64,000 nt of DNA from positions 1,674,001 through 1,738,000 of the forward strand of contig NZ_CP142422.1 of the NCBI RefSeq assembly GCF_035974275.1. The letters run 5' to 3'. A program made the position numbers and the translations under genes. The notes beneath the pieces were generated by a model. It was not told where the DNA came from and searched no databases. It saw only the letters and a program-made list of their open reading frames with translations. This document shows, piece after piece, positions 28,101-34,526 of the stretch; position 1 is the first letter of the stretch; each line of letters opens with the position of its first letter. This DNA is from Chryseobacterium sp. MYb264 (GTDB lineage: Bacteria > Bacteroidota > Bacteroidia > Flavobacteriales > Weeksellaceae).

Positions 28101-28839
28101 AAACACCACAACGAATCGTCTTTAGCACCTCCGGATCAATTCCTGCATCTTCCAGCGCTTTCCATGTTTCTTCAAGAAATAATCTCTGCTGAGGATCCAT
28201 CACCTCAGCATCGCGTCCCGAAATACGAAAAAATGCAGGATCAAACTGATCGATATTCTCTAAAAAAGAGCCCCATTTTGAATATGATTTTTGGGCATCA
28301 TTTCTGTCCGTTGTATAATATTCATCAATACTCCACCTGTTGTCCGGCACTTCTCTGATAAGACTTTTACCGTTTTTCAGCACTTCAAAAAATTCATCAA
28401 CAGAATTGGCTGAGCCAAATTTTCCGCTCATACCGATTACAGCAATCAGGTCTTTATGATGATCCGGTTCGATTTTTAAAGGAGTGCTGAATTCAGAAAT
28501 AAATTCATCCTTTTTTTCTTTCTTAATGATATATTTTTCTACAATAAGATCGGCAAGTGCTGATATATTGGGATAACTGAAAAGTTCGATCGCCTTTAGA
28601 TCAATATTAAGGTTGTCGTTTATTTGCTTAACATACGTCTGTACGGCAGATCCGCGGAGTCCATATTCAAGGAAAGGCAGCTCAGTGCTGATATTCGACG
28701 AAGATATCTTTAAAATATCTGCCACCGCTTTTGATAAAAAATCGATCATACTTTTTTTATCAGAAGGTCTGTCATTCACGATTAAATCAGCATTGTTTTT
28801 CTGAATGATATCGTTTACATTAAAATTAGTAGAATTCAT
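19126..28839 (-). CDS. Trans-AT type I polyketide synthase, 3 KS domains, no integrated AT
   Basis: 3237 residues. Domains: carrier-like ACP1 (about 30-103, GLRGS at 61-64 where GxDS is expected); KS1 (131-551, Cys295, His430, His470); DH1 (706-975, His736, Asp893); ACP2 (1000-1076, Ser1038 in GFDS); KS2 (1120-1553, Cys1292, His1427, His1473); DH2 (1724-1985, His1755, Asp1908); KR (2000-2400, GGAGGLG at 2171, Tyr2304, Asn2308, with Asp2249 in an LDD-like 'IHD', suggesting B-type); ACP3 (2420-2496, Ser2454 in GFSS); KS3 (2545-2976, Cys2718 in KTACSS, His2853, His2899); ACP4 (3155-3230, Ser3190 in GLDS). No AT, ER or TE domain is present; these are supplied by neighbouring genes. KS-flanking linkers follow each KS, as in trans-AT systems. 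Only one KR serves two DH domains, so iteration or a trans-acting KR is likely. Confidence 0.95.
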   Translation of the reverse strand: MNSTNFNVNDIIQKNNADLIVNDRPSDKKSMIDFLSKAVADILKISSSNISTELPFLEYGLRGSAVQTYVKQINDNLNIDLKAIELFSYPNISALADLIVEKYIIKKEKKDEFISEFSTPLKIEPDHHKDLIAVIGMSGKFGSANSVDEFFEVLKNGKSLIREVPDNRWSIDEYYTTDRNDAQKSYSKWGSFLENIDQFDPAFFRISGRDAEVMDPQQRLFLEETWKALEDAGIDPEVLKTIRCGVFATSGLSDYIGTEAEEASSWWGNDPAVFAARMSYFLNTKGPAIAVDTACSSSLTAIHLACNSLMSGESSVAIAGGAWIETRHHFYRKASRAQMLSPEGKCYAFDSRANGFVPGEAVGVLILKRLEDAEKDDDQIHAVIRGTYTNQDGSTNGITAPNGRAQQNLLTEAFQKFKINPESIGCVEAHGTGTRLGDPIEFGALDAAFKNFTAEKNFCSLGSVKTNMGHSVMAAGVSGVIKMILAIKNKSLFPSLNFENPNALIDVENSPFKIQKSLEFWKQKNDDPRRATVSGFGFSGTNVVTIVEEYKKVEKKYQNKGAALIPLSAKTEQQLLDYCKKLRLHLEQNPETNLYNLAYTLQLGRKMMEKKRFIIAENLEDLKQKLGQPVFYHDDKDEPIDYEKIIVAIENKNWDVLGKAWINGHVIEWKALYAQEQCSKISLPGYCFERKSYWYTKENIINERKLHPLVHRNTSDFSQQQFKSILNDKEPSISDHKVGENFVFPGVAYLELARAAAELSQGKKITEVHQVTWVNPLEIAKNTIAEVVINVKEKEDKILYEIESGDRENKLKSTGKLGTIIHHPKFTDIISLQNNFNEYWEGEKCYEKFKDIGLNYGKGFQGINKLYLKNREALAVIHLAKSKEIRWTIGALDSALQCCVGLFLHNGGDELILPFRLEKAIFYDEIPESFYCHIKVENQNSSGKSENFTIRLIGNEGNIISELDGVIFAKVKQTNSEKPVSVVKNNFSNGQERQIIPENKNIRELVTQQVRVFAADIVKFDISTIQADQDFMSYGFDSATLVKLSGDLNAYYDIHLTPALFYSYSSINELVDFLEENHTDQLEKKYVKNIDHSHHSEIQIPENTNLDTPEISADFDDEDDNTVAIVGISGRFPGCDNLDDFWQKLYDNQNMISEIPADRWDWRSFYGDPAVDSSKTKVKWGGFISDIDKFDALFFGISPAEAALMDPQQRIFMEAVYTALEDGGIAYSDLKGSDTGVFVGTWTNDYEMLLQENEDLYLQGLIPSGTVHSILANRVSYLLDLHGPSEPIDTACSSSLVAIHRAVEHIYSGRCKMAIAGGVNAILSPETSLYISNANMLSKDGNCKPFDASANGYVRSEGVGAVILKRLKDAEKDGDHIYAIIRGTAENHGGRANTVTSPNPLAQAELLLEAYQSAGVDPSNVSYIETHGTGTSLGDPIETEGLKMAFSRLYKERGLEISENTCSIGSVKANVGHLESASGMAGIIKVLLAMKHKILPGNPLLSEPNPYLRLEGSPFHLQKETEIWTTSDNRPRIAGISSFGFSGVNAHIILEEYRKKERSQQAHTGKMMIPLSAQNKERLQQRAKDLLHYLNHHPDTNFLSIAYTLQVGRESMHEKAVFLAENSHELKWQLKCFLRNEVSDYIVKPSQEKNSTDEFHTADLLFSDLNISELKKTAQSWVNGTKIDWLKLYKDKIPHKIQLPTYPFNRKRHWFSAEKKVKETIPPFSHPILGQDYSTEELIDFEFKFKGDEKYLIDHKVDGKVVFPGTAYLEVVCAVVRNSNQQKNIQLKNSSWISPLFSKEEEQVLHLQIDKNSGEYRVKSNTDLYAKGTVNFTHEISQPLTQNISKIISNLRFHKTGKEYYEILHENGLQYGSGYQGIQKIYYDKGLSLAEISLDAGKDFMIAPPLVDNALQATIGTLLIDKMETLLVPAGVKYTNIYDTLPDKIWSYVRRNPTHDEVYSFDITITDHSGNVLIELIELMVNPLIKKEKNVKAQDNIYTRIYDYSWQKSSPQNSTAEKKDFQHLFLLDSISQNFVNLLETNLNSTVTVLSNQEKEELFITILNKLKTIRKGRILFLYDNKDEHKFAYLSGLLKTLRLENPYVSGSLLSVDGLLSENRSYDIIESIKKETLNDEVEIKITGNERLIKKLVPLSTDTVLPSIAKVGGVYVITGGAGGLGKIFSEYLAETKDTEIIIVGRKPENEVVITRSNIHYISCDIAHRENVAGLVQKIKFRFGKITGIIHGAGVIHDSYIAGKTEEEVKKVFAPKVQGLTHLDEETKNENLDFFILCSSIASVAGNIGQADYASANAWMDNFATQRNKMQQNGLRKGVCRSINWPLWQDGGMHIDQNTASILEEKWGMLPMPTSEGVAAMEAMLHHKVDQGVVVYGNKEFLSDGEKRQQVTSLADKPSNDELPVMTKKEAGEYILSVIAEILDYDKEELSTDAELRSYGFSSYLLVRFSNELNTFYDINEPSSIFYNYPTINDLVDFLWENHQGKLVMKHHKNNDQDLKIESADFRAYTVDFNEIDSLPEEHSEKEFDTGEELENSVAIVGIAGRFPGAENVDEFWNMLKNNEYAITEIPEERWNWKEYYGNSAENIRKTEVKWGGFIKDVDQFDAEYFGITPNEATLMDPQQRITIETVYTALEDANITPSSLKGSNTGVFIGVMNNDYAVMLRRNPELGRQPHAGIGNSDAMLANRISFLLDLHGPSVPVKTACSSSLIAIHRAAEKIRNGKCDHAIAGGVNTVLIPDTTLMINNAGMLSQDGRCRSFDDRANGYVRSEGVGIVILKSFKKAKQDGDFIYGLIRGGAENHGGKASSLTAPNPKSQRDLLIEAYRKSNINPSRISYIEAHGTGTALGDPIEIEGLKMAFETLYKEKDQKITPSGCAVGSVKANIGHTESASGVAGLIKVLMAFKHKTLPGNPQLINPNQYLQTEGSPFYLLSETIPWNSDQAKMAGISSFGFGGANAHLIVQEYHNMHQKIDHTGSAVILLTAKNKERLTEYVKLLKEKIVSDSSLNIHSIALTLQSGRDFLEERVGWIAEDLNDLLYQINAYLEGEEPVFCGNILQGKASLKILNEAVDENEKIRMIAESNFRSLLNLWCVGADIPWNLLYGDLKPDRIKLPTYPFERKRFWIPDLKNEVKSTASAPEKESQNIENHIQKIVADIVKKPVGTMNVKSDFFEFGLDSVSGWELIRSINKQLDIRMDFHVLYDYTTIESLAAFVEKEMMMSKVVN

Positions 28840-29067
28840 TTTGCATTAAATATTTTGTCAAGAATTTTTAAAAAGAAAGCCTTCCTCCGATTATAAAATC
28901 AGAGAAAAAAAATCGTAAAAAGGTTAAATTATAGTACCGAATTTTAGAACAGACTTATGCTAAGCAGCATTTTAGGAATCTATTCCTTAGTAAATTGATT
29001 GCAGTCATAGTATATTTTTGATTGTATTAAATTTTAGTTTAAATCAATGATGATTAACGAAGATTAT

Positions 29068-31278
29068 TTATGTGTTAACCAGTGATACTTTGTTGGCATA
29101 TTGCTGTATAAACTGAGCAAAGTGATTTGCCGTACACTCCAGTAAAGAGGTTGCCACAACCGCTACTTTTCTATTCCGCCAGTGTTCGAGCGCTGTGCCT
29201 TTCACCCAATGGTTAAAGCTTCCTAACGCCGAGCCGCAGTGGATCTGAAAATTCGCGATATGGTTTTCTTCTCCCGCTAATGCCATTTTTGAGCTCAATC
29301 CAAAATACCATTTGAAAATCATTGCCATTTTATATTTCGGATCATTTTCAGCTTTCAGAATATTATTTTCCGAATGGTATTTTTTACACTCTTCAAAAAC
29401 TTCCTGAAAGGTTTTTCCGAAGAATTTTTTCTCAATCCGGCTTCTCTCAGCAGCATCTATTTCATCCAAAGAATTGTAACGGCTATAGATATCATAGAGC
29501 CTGCTTGCCCTCATTGGAAAAAATGTATCTTTTTTCACCACCTGAACCTTGGCTCCCAGCTCAAACATATCTCCCGCAGGAGCATACGCTGTGTCGTGTA
29601 TCGTTATTTTTTCCAACAGATCTTTCACCGTGTTGCTGGTTCCTGCTTCCACTGTGCATTGATTGATGGAGCCTGTCACAATATAGTCGGCTCCCAATAT
29701 AAATGCCGCTGCGGCAGATTCCGGATTTCCTATGCCTCCGGCTGCACCGATATGGATGATTTCCGGATAATTATATTTTTCACAAAATTCATCCCGCAAT
29801 TTGATAACAGCAGGTAATAAAATTGATAGAATGCCACGGTCAGTATGACCTCCGGAATCAGCTTCCACACAAATATCACTGGCTACGGGAACATATTTTG
29901 CATATTCCATTTCCTCTTTTGATATTTCACCTTTCCTGTACAAATCCATCACGATATTTTCGGGTGCCGGCTTCATAAATTGTATGGCGATTTCCGGAAT
30001 AGAAACTTTGGCCTGAATATTATTTTCAGCCATAATTGTATGATCTGTCTTTTTTAATCCATTAAGTCTGAATTTCACCAACTGTGGCGTAACGCTCATA
30101 TAAGCGGCTGCTTCGATATTTCTAACTCCATATTTCAGGCAGAGATCTATCATTTCTTTTTCCCGGTCAGAATTATAAATATTATAAACGATGTTGATTC
30201 CAAAAGGTAAATCTGCTCCCAATTCCTTCTGAATTCGGACGATTTCCATCTCCACTTTTTGTAAAGGCAAACCGCCACTGCCCAGATAGCTCATCATTGA
30301 ATTTTTGCCTAAAGCGATCACCAGATCTGATGAAGAAACCCCTTTGTACATTCCACCTGCCGCGTAGGAAGATGTTGTATGATATCTTTTTTGGTAACTT
30401 TTTGATCCTAAATCTGAAATATTTACTTTTGGTATAATTTGATCTGAAAAATCCTGTTCCGGAAGTGCTTTTATATTCTGCACGACGTGGTCATCATCAA
30501 AAACAATTTCCCTGAATTCATTCACTCCGGATTGCTTTAAATATTCTACACTTTCATGCCATAAAACAGGGTTGATCAGTTGTAGAATCAGATTTTTTTT
30601 GACGGAATTATTTTGATATGGCTTTCCATCAATCCCAGCAATTACAGGGATTTGAAGATCATTGAATGTGTACTTATTTAAATACTCTGAAAACTCATTG
30701 ATGGCTCCTTTCATATACCTTGAATGAAAAGCACCTTCTGAATGATCCATTAAATATTCGGCTCCGGAATTTTCGAATACCGTTTTCATTTTCAAAATAT
30801 CAGTTGATTTTCCAGATATGCTGAATTCTTTGGCTGAATGATGCGCCGAAATATCAATCGTATGGCAATGATGGCTTTTTAACATCCATTGAATTTCATC
30901 TACCGTTACATTCTTCACAACCGCCATTTTCCCCCTTTTGAATTTTGATATAATATGAGCTCTCTCATTAACTATTTTAAGCCCTGTCGGAAAATCAAAA
31001 CCGCCTGAAGCGAGCAAAGCATTGTATTCTCCGACTCCGTACCCTGATAAAAAATCGGGTTTGGGACTTTTTGTATTTAAATAAATAAGCGCATTGATGA
31101 CAAAAATAATCGGGTCACTATATTTTATCTGGCTTAAAAGATGATCTTGGGTTATTACATTTTTTAATGGGAAACCTATAATTTCATCTGCTGTTGTAAT
31201 GATTTCTTTATAATCATTAATTAATGCTTCAGCAGCTTTTATCTTTGATATTTTCCCGGGAAAACAGTGTACAATCAT
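29068..31278 (-). CDS. Degenerate acyltransferase fused to PfaD-type trans enoyl reductase
   Basis: 736 residues. The N-terminal 1-300 has the AT fold pattern (GEYNALLASGGFDF, GAFHSRYM with His185). However, the nucleophile motif GHSxGE reads GYGVGE at 79-84, so the serine is replaced by Gly81, and the N-terminal GQGSQ loop is missing. The C-terminal part (about 300-736) is an FMN-dependent enoyl reductase of the PfaD/PksE family: YLGSGGLPLQKVE, EADSGGHTD (472-480), GAAGGIGNP (511-519) and MALAGE. It would reduce double bonds formed by the PKS dehydratases. It is the first gene of the operon, 228 bp before the PKS, with a TATCTTTG promoter box about 100 bp upstream. Confidence 0.92.
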   Translation of the reverse strand: MIVHCFPGKISKIKAAEALINDYKEIITTADEIIGFPLKNVITQDHLLSQIKYSDPIIFVINALIYLNTKSPKPDFLSGYGVGEYNALLASGGFDFPTGLKIVNERAHIISKFKRGKMAVVKNVTVDEIQWMLKSHHCHTIDISAHHSAKEFSISGKSTDILKMKTVFENSGAEYLMDHSEGAFHSRYMKGAINEFSEYLNKYTFNDLQIPVIAGIDGKPYQNNSVKKNLILQLINPVLWHESVEYLKQSGVNEFREIVFDDDHVVQNIKALPEQDFSDQIIPKVNISDLGSKSYQKRYHTTSSYAAGGMYKGVSSSDLVIALGKNSMMSYLGSGGLPLQKVEMEIVRIQKELGADLPFGINIVYNIYNSDREKEMIDLCLKYGVRNIEAAAYMSVTPQLVKFRLNGLKKTDHTIMAENNIQAKVSIPEIAIQFMKPAPENIVMDLYRKGEISKEEMEYAKYVPVASDICVEADSGGHTDRGILSILLPAVIKLRDEFCEKYNYPEIIHIGAAGGIGNPESAAAAFILGADYIVTGSINQCTVEAGTSNTVKDLLEKITIHDTAYAPAGDMFELGAKVQVVKKDTFFPMRASRLYDIYSRYNSLDEIDAAERSRIEKKFFGKTFQEVFEECKKYHSENNILKAENDPKYKMAMIFKWYFGLSSKMALAGEENHIANFQIHCGSALGSFNHWVKGTALEHWRNRKVAVVATSLLECTANHFAQFIQQYANKVSLVNT

Positions 31279-31380
31279 GTTTAATTTTATTTTAGAATTG
31301 GTAGGAAATTATATAAAATATCCTCTAAATAAGATGAAAACAGCAGTAAATAATTCACATTAAAAGGAATTTTAAAAAAT

Positions 31381-31388
31381 CAAAGATA
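31381..31388 (-). promoter_or_regulatory. -7 promoter box for the PKS operon
   Basis: TATCTTTG on the minus strand matches TAnnTTTG, about 103 bp before the AT-ER start at 31278. No good -33 TTG is visible, which suits an activator-dependent promoter. Confidence 0.5.
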
Positions 31389-31408
31389 ATTATTTATTTA
31401 AAACATAC

Positions 31409-31428
31409 TTGTAGAATTTTCTCTACAA
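31409..31428. promoter_or_regulatory. Palindromic operator-like site upstream of the PKS promoter
   Basis: Minus strand reads TTTGTAGAGAAAATTCTACA, an inverted repeat of TGTAGA/TCTACA. The core TAGAGAAAATTCTA matches 12 of 14 bases of TAGAGAAATCTCTA at 33072-33085. It lies about 25-40 bp upstream of the -7 box, a usual position for a LuxR-type activator. The adjacent regulator at 34527 is the obvious candidate, by inference. Confidence 0.45.
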
Positions 31429-31554
31429 AGTGAAATTTAACAAAATAATAATGCAGAAATAATATACTTCAAAAAATTACACTTGCACCACATCTTTTTT
31501 GCCTTAATGTGAACTGTAAGTGAAAATTTGGCTAGTGGGTTGGAAGCTGGAGGT

Positions 31555-31795
31555 TTTATTTGCCACGAATACACGAATATTTTTTGTTTCCCACAGATCA
31601 CTCAGATTTTCAAAGATGCTGCTATTGATATTTTTTTGCTCAATATTTGTGATCTCTTGTAAGTAGAACGGCTTGGTGAGCCTTAAAACAGGTAGTTATC
31701 AAAAAAACTTAGCGGACTTAGTGTTCAACATTTCAAGTTAAGAAAAATCAATCTGCGTCATCTACAAAATCTGCGAGAGCAAAAAATTAACATTA
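31555..31795. repeat. Dispersed 'GCCACGAATACACGAAT' repeat, PKS side
   Basis: Non-coding stretch that matches 45671-45895 in order and orientation: GCCACGAATxCACGAAT, TTTCCCxCAGATC, GGTGAG..TTAAAAC, and near the end AAAATCTGCGAGAGCAAAAAA. Identity is patchy (perhaps 70%). It sits between the PKS operon promoter and the terminator at 31889, with no gene in it. Confidence 0.65.
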
Positions 31796-31888
31796 AAATT
31801 TAAACTCAGATTCTTTAACCTTTTTACGAAGTTCTCAAGTTTTGTATTTGATCTAAGATTATTCCAAACCTTAATGTCAAAACTCAAC

Positions 31889-31932
31889 AAAAAAGAGTCC
31901 GCTTCACTCATCTGGTGAAAACGGACTTCTTT
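31889..31932 (-). terminator. Strong hairpin terminator downstream of the secreted VGIGT protein
   Basis: AAAGAGTCCGCTTCAC and GTGAAAACGGACTTCTTT pair around TCATCTG with A and T runs on both sides. It lies about 190 bp after the stop of the minus-strand gene ending at 32121 and insulates it from the PKS operon. Confidence 0.75.
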
Positions 31933-32120
31933 ATGCTTTTATCTGCTTTTATGCTAAGGTGTCTGCGAATATTGGATATTCAGCCTAACCTCAGCGGCAA
32001 GATAAAGATTCTTTTGTTGGGAAATTGTGTTATTGTGTTCTTAGAATCTGATGATGATGGAGTTATTCATATCTCTTTACAAAATATTTAGTAACAATTA
32101 GACAACTTTGTATTAGATAT

Positions 32121-32852
32121 TTAAAGAGGATCTTTACTCAGCATCGTAACAGACATTTGCTGGCCACAATTTGAGCAAGCGATCATCGTACCGTTGGGGC
32201 TGAATTGGTACGTTTTCCCTGCCACCAATCGGGTTGCGTGAGATCCTATGATTCTGTAATTCGAAGCATCCCCGGAAACTACTTCTGCAACGTTACCGTC
32301 TGTAACGTTTGTTAAGGTAAAAAGTGTTGCGGTACCTCCTCCAGCATTCACACGAAATGTAATCAGATAAATTCCTGTTTCCTTCACCTGAAACTGATTC
32401 ACTGCAGGCGTGTTCAGATTTAATCCAAAAGAATAGAGAATTCCTGTTAGTGGCATAGCAGCATTGGTCGCTACAGCCGTATTGGTTCCTCGGTTTATGC
32501 TTAAACCCACGAAAGTATTGGAAGCATTCTGCCATGTTCCCACTCCGTTTTCATCTGAAGTAAGAACTTTTCCCTCTCCCTGAGTTCCGTCTGTAATTTT
32601 AATCGCACCCGCGGTACTCCCATTAGAAATATCAAGTTTCGCAGCCGGATTTATGGTTCCAATTCCCATATTTCCTGATGCGGTCACCACCAAGTCATTA
32701 TTTGCCTGTGCGGCAGAAGGTGCTCCGGACGCAGGATTGTCTTTTCCTCCATCTATGTGAAACTGTTGTCTGGGATTAGCTGTGCCTATACCTACCTGAG
32801 AATACGTTGTAACTGAAGTGAGAAATAGCAAACAAGTGAGTGTTTTTATCAT
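32121..32852 (-). CDS. Secreted fibre-like protein with VGIGTANP repeats
   Basis: 243 residues with a signal peptide (about 1-19, ending TTYSQ). It starts with VGIGTANPRQQFHIDGG and repeats the pattern at MGIGTINPAAKLDISNG, typical of Bacteroidota tail-fibre-like surface proteins. The C-terminal 130 residues are beta-rich and resemble a C1q/TNF-like or BclA-type trimeric knob (FQVKETGIYLITFRVNAGGG). A late Cys pair (CSNC) could form a disulfide. Likely exported and trimeric; function unknown. Its promoter region (33009-33108) contains several AGAGAAA-type sites. Confidence 0.78.
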   Translation of the reverse strand: MIKTLTCLLFLTSVTTYSQVGIGTANPRQQFHIDGGKDNPASGAPSAAQANNDLVVTASGNMGIGTINPAAKLDISNGSTAGAIKITDGTQGEGKVLTSDENGVGTWQNASNTFVGLSINRGTNTAVATNAAMPLTGILYSFGLNLNTPAVNQFQVKETGIYLITFRVNAGGGTATLFTLTNVTDGNVAEVVSGDASNYRIIGSHATRLVAGKTYQFSPNGTMIACSNCGQQMSVTMLSKDPL

Positions 32853-33008
32853 ATTATGAATTTTAATTTATTTGGATAATGTATACGTAGATCTGTACTA
32901 TTTTACGTGTACCATTAGTTCACCAAAAGCATGGTCTTTATGTGATCTTAATTTTTTATCATAAAGAATTTGCTTTGAATAAATTCATTAAGGAGTCATT
33001 TTACTTTG

Positions 33009-33016
33009 CAAATATA
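33009..33016 (-). promoter_or_regulatory. -7 promoter box for the secreted fibre-like gene
   Basis: TATATTTG on the minus strand matches TAnnTTTG, about 157 bp before the start at 32852, which implies a long leader. Confidence 0.45.
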
Positions 33017-33055
33017 TTTTAGTAATTTCTAATAAATATTGAAAAGCATCCCACA

Positions 33056-33108
33056 TTTCTCTACTTTCAAATAGAGATTTCTCTATAAATATCAATAAAC
33101 AGAGAAAT
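33056..33108. promoter_or_regulatory. Cluster of four AGAGAAA half-sites
   Basis: Half-sites TTTCTCTA (33056), TAGAGA (33072), TTTCTCTAT (33078) and AGAGAAAT (33101) occur in 53 bp. The middle pair forms the perfect palindrome ATAGAGATTTCTCTAT. They lie 40-95 bp upstream of the minus-strand -7 box at 33009-33016 and about 180-230 bp upstream of the plus-strand kinase remnant. The likely reader is the LuxR-type regulator at 34527. Confidence 0.5.
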
Positions 33109-33146
33109 ATTTAAATAGAAAAACACTCGTCGTTGCTCTGAGAATA

Positions 33147-33164
33147 AGTAGTAGTAGTAGTAGT
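33147..33164. repeat. Trinucleotide repeat (AGT)6
   Basis: Six consecutive AGT units in the 430-bp divergent intergenic region between the secreted protein and the kinase remnant. Such tracts can change length by slippage and alter promoter spacing. No other feature was seen in 33109-33284. Confidence 0.8.
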
Positions 33165-33284
33165 ATTACCATATTCAATTATTAGTGAATTAATTTAACT
33201 TTAATTCATTTTTAAATTGATTTTTTTATACTTTTGCCTTGAACAAAGGGATAAATTAATTATTTATACCAAAAAAAACTAAGA

Positions 33285-34518
33285 TTGTACTTCGCCAGTA
33301 ATACCGTTTATTGTATGCATGTAACTAATACTCCGCTTTTTTCCCAATCTGCCAGTCTCAGATGGTATGATATGGATAGTCGTCTGCCACAAAATAGTGT
33401 GAAAGACATGATTAAGGACAAGTATAGTTTTATATGGCTTTCTACGGAAAATGGCATTGTAAAGTATGACGGTAAGAAATTTGAGACCTATAATAACTTT
33501 CCCACTAAAACATTAAATTTCGAATATTTTAGAGGTAATTTTCAGCAGGACAGCATCATAATTTCCTGTGGTAATGAAAACCTACAGGTTACCATTCAGG
33601 CAAGAAAAGCAGAAGTTTTATCCAAAAAAAAATTTCTACCTTCTGTTGTATATTTTCAAAATATAAAATACGCAATTCTTAATAAAAACATTTTTTTTAA
33701 TGGTACTCCTCATTATTTCAAGCAATATGCATTTTATTTCAAAAATTCAAAATATCACATAAACTCACAAAAAACAATTTCAATACGAGGCAGAAAATAT
33801 ACAGAACTGAATATGCCTGAAGTCTTCAATAGCTTAAATGATTTGTCTAATATTTTTGCTTTTGATGAAAAAAATTTTATTGTTGATAAAAAAATAAAGA
33901 GTATAACAACGCTACTAAATGGTAAATTTTTCCTATCAGAAAATAACTCGTCTCTTATTTATCATAAAGTTGCTAAAATATATTGGCAACCATCAGCAAA
34001 TCAAACATTTTTAATTTTAAATAATAAGATTTATCAGGTTTCTTATAAAAATAATACGCTTGATACTCAATTTATCACTCAGTATGAAAATTTTGACACA
34101 GATCAAATTGTATCTATTATATATGATAAGCAATATAAAAAAGTATATCCAGGCAGCACGACTAAGGATTTAAAGACCATCAGTACAAACAGCTTCTATA
34201 CATCACAAGATCACTCAAAATTTACAGATAATGTTTACTACTCCACTCTTCCATACAGAAAAAATAGTGTTATTACGGAATCTGGTAAAGTTGATGACAG
34301 ATATGGAATTATTGAACAAAAAAATTTGAAAAGATACCCTTCAATAAATTCGTAGCTTACGATAATGATTTCAACATTATCTCCCCTAAACATCCAGCTA
34401 TAATGACGTTTAAAATCTAACAATTATCAAAAATACGACTCAAAAGATCGATATGAAGATCATCTTTACGAAAAATAAACCGCAGGGAACGAGTGTAGAA
34501 TTAATCATAAAACCTTAA
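33285..34518 (+). pseudogene. Two-component-propeller histidine kinase, internally deleted
   Basis: The first 356 codons are a two-component-regulator propeller start (RWYDMDSRLPQNSVKDMIKD, then FIWLSTENGIVKYDGKKFET) without any kinase domain; full proteins are about 950-1000 residues. After the stop at 34355 the DNA still encodes the last residues of a histidine-kinase ATPase domain (MKIIFTKNKPQGTSVELIIK, stop at 34516). The membrane helix, His box and most of the ATPase domain are therefore missing. The signal peptide is also damaged, with TTG as the only upstream start in frame. The regulator gene 8 bp downstream is intact, so its original kinase is lost. Confidence 0.82.
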
Positions 34519-34526
34519 AAATTCCA

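Noticed and set aside
19126..31278. Polyunsaturated fatty acid synthase because of the PfaD-type reductase
   Set aside because: There are no tandem ACPs, no FabA-like double DH protein and no chain-length-factor domain. Three KS-centred modules and AT-less architecture fit trans-AT PKS better.
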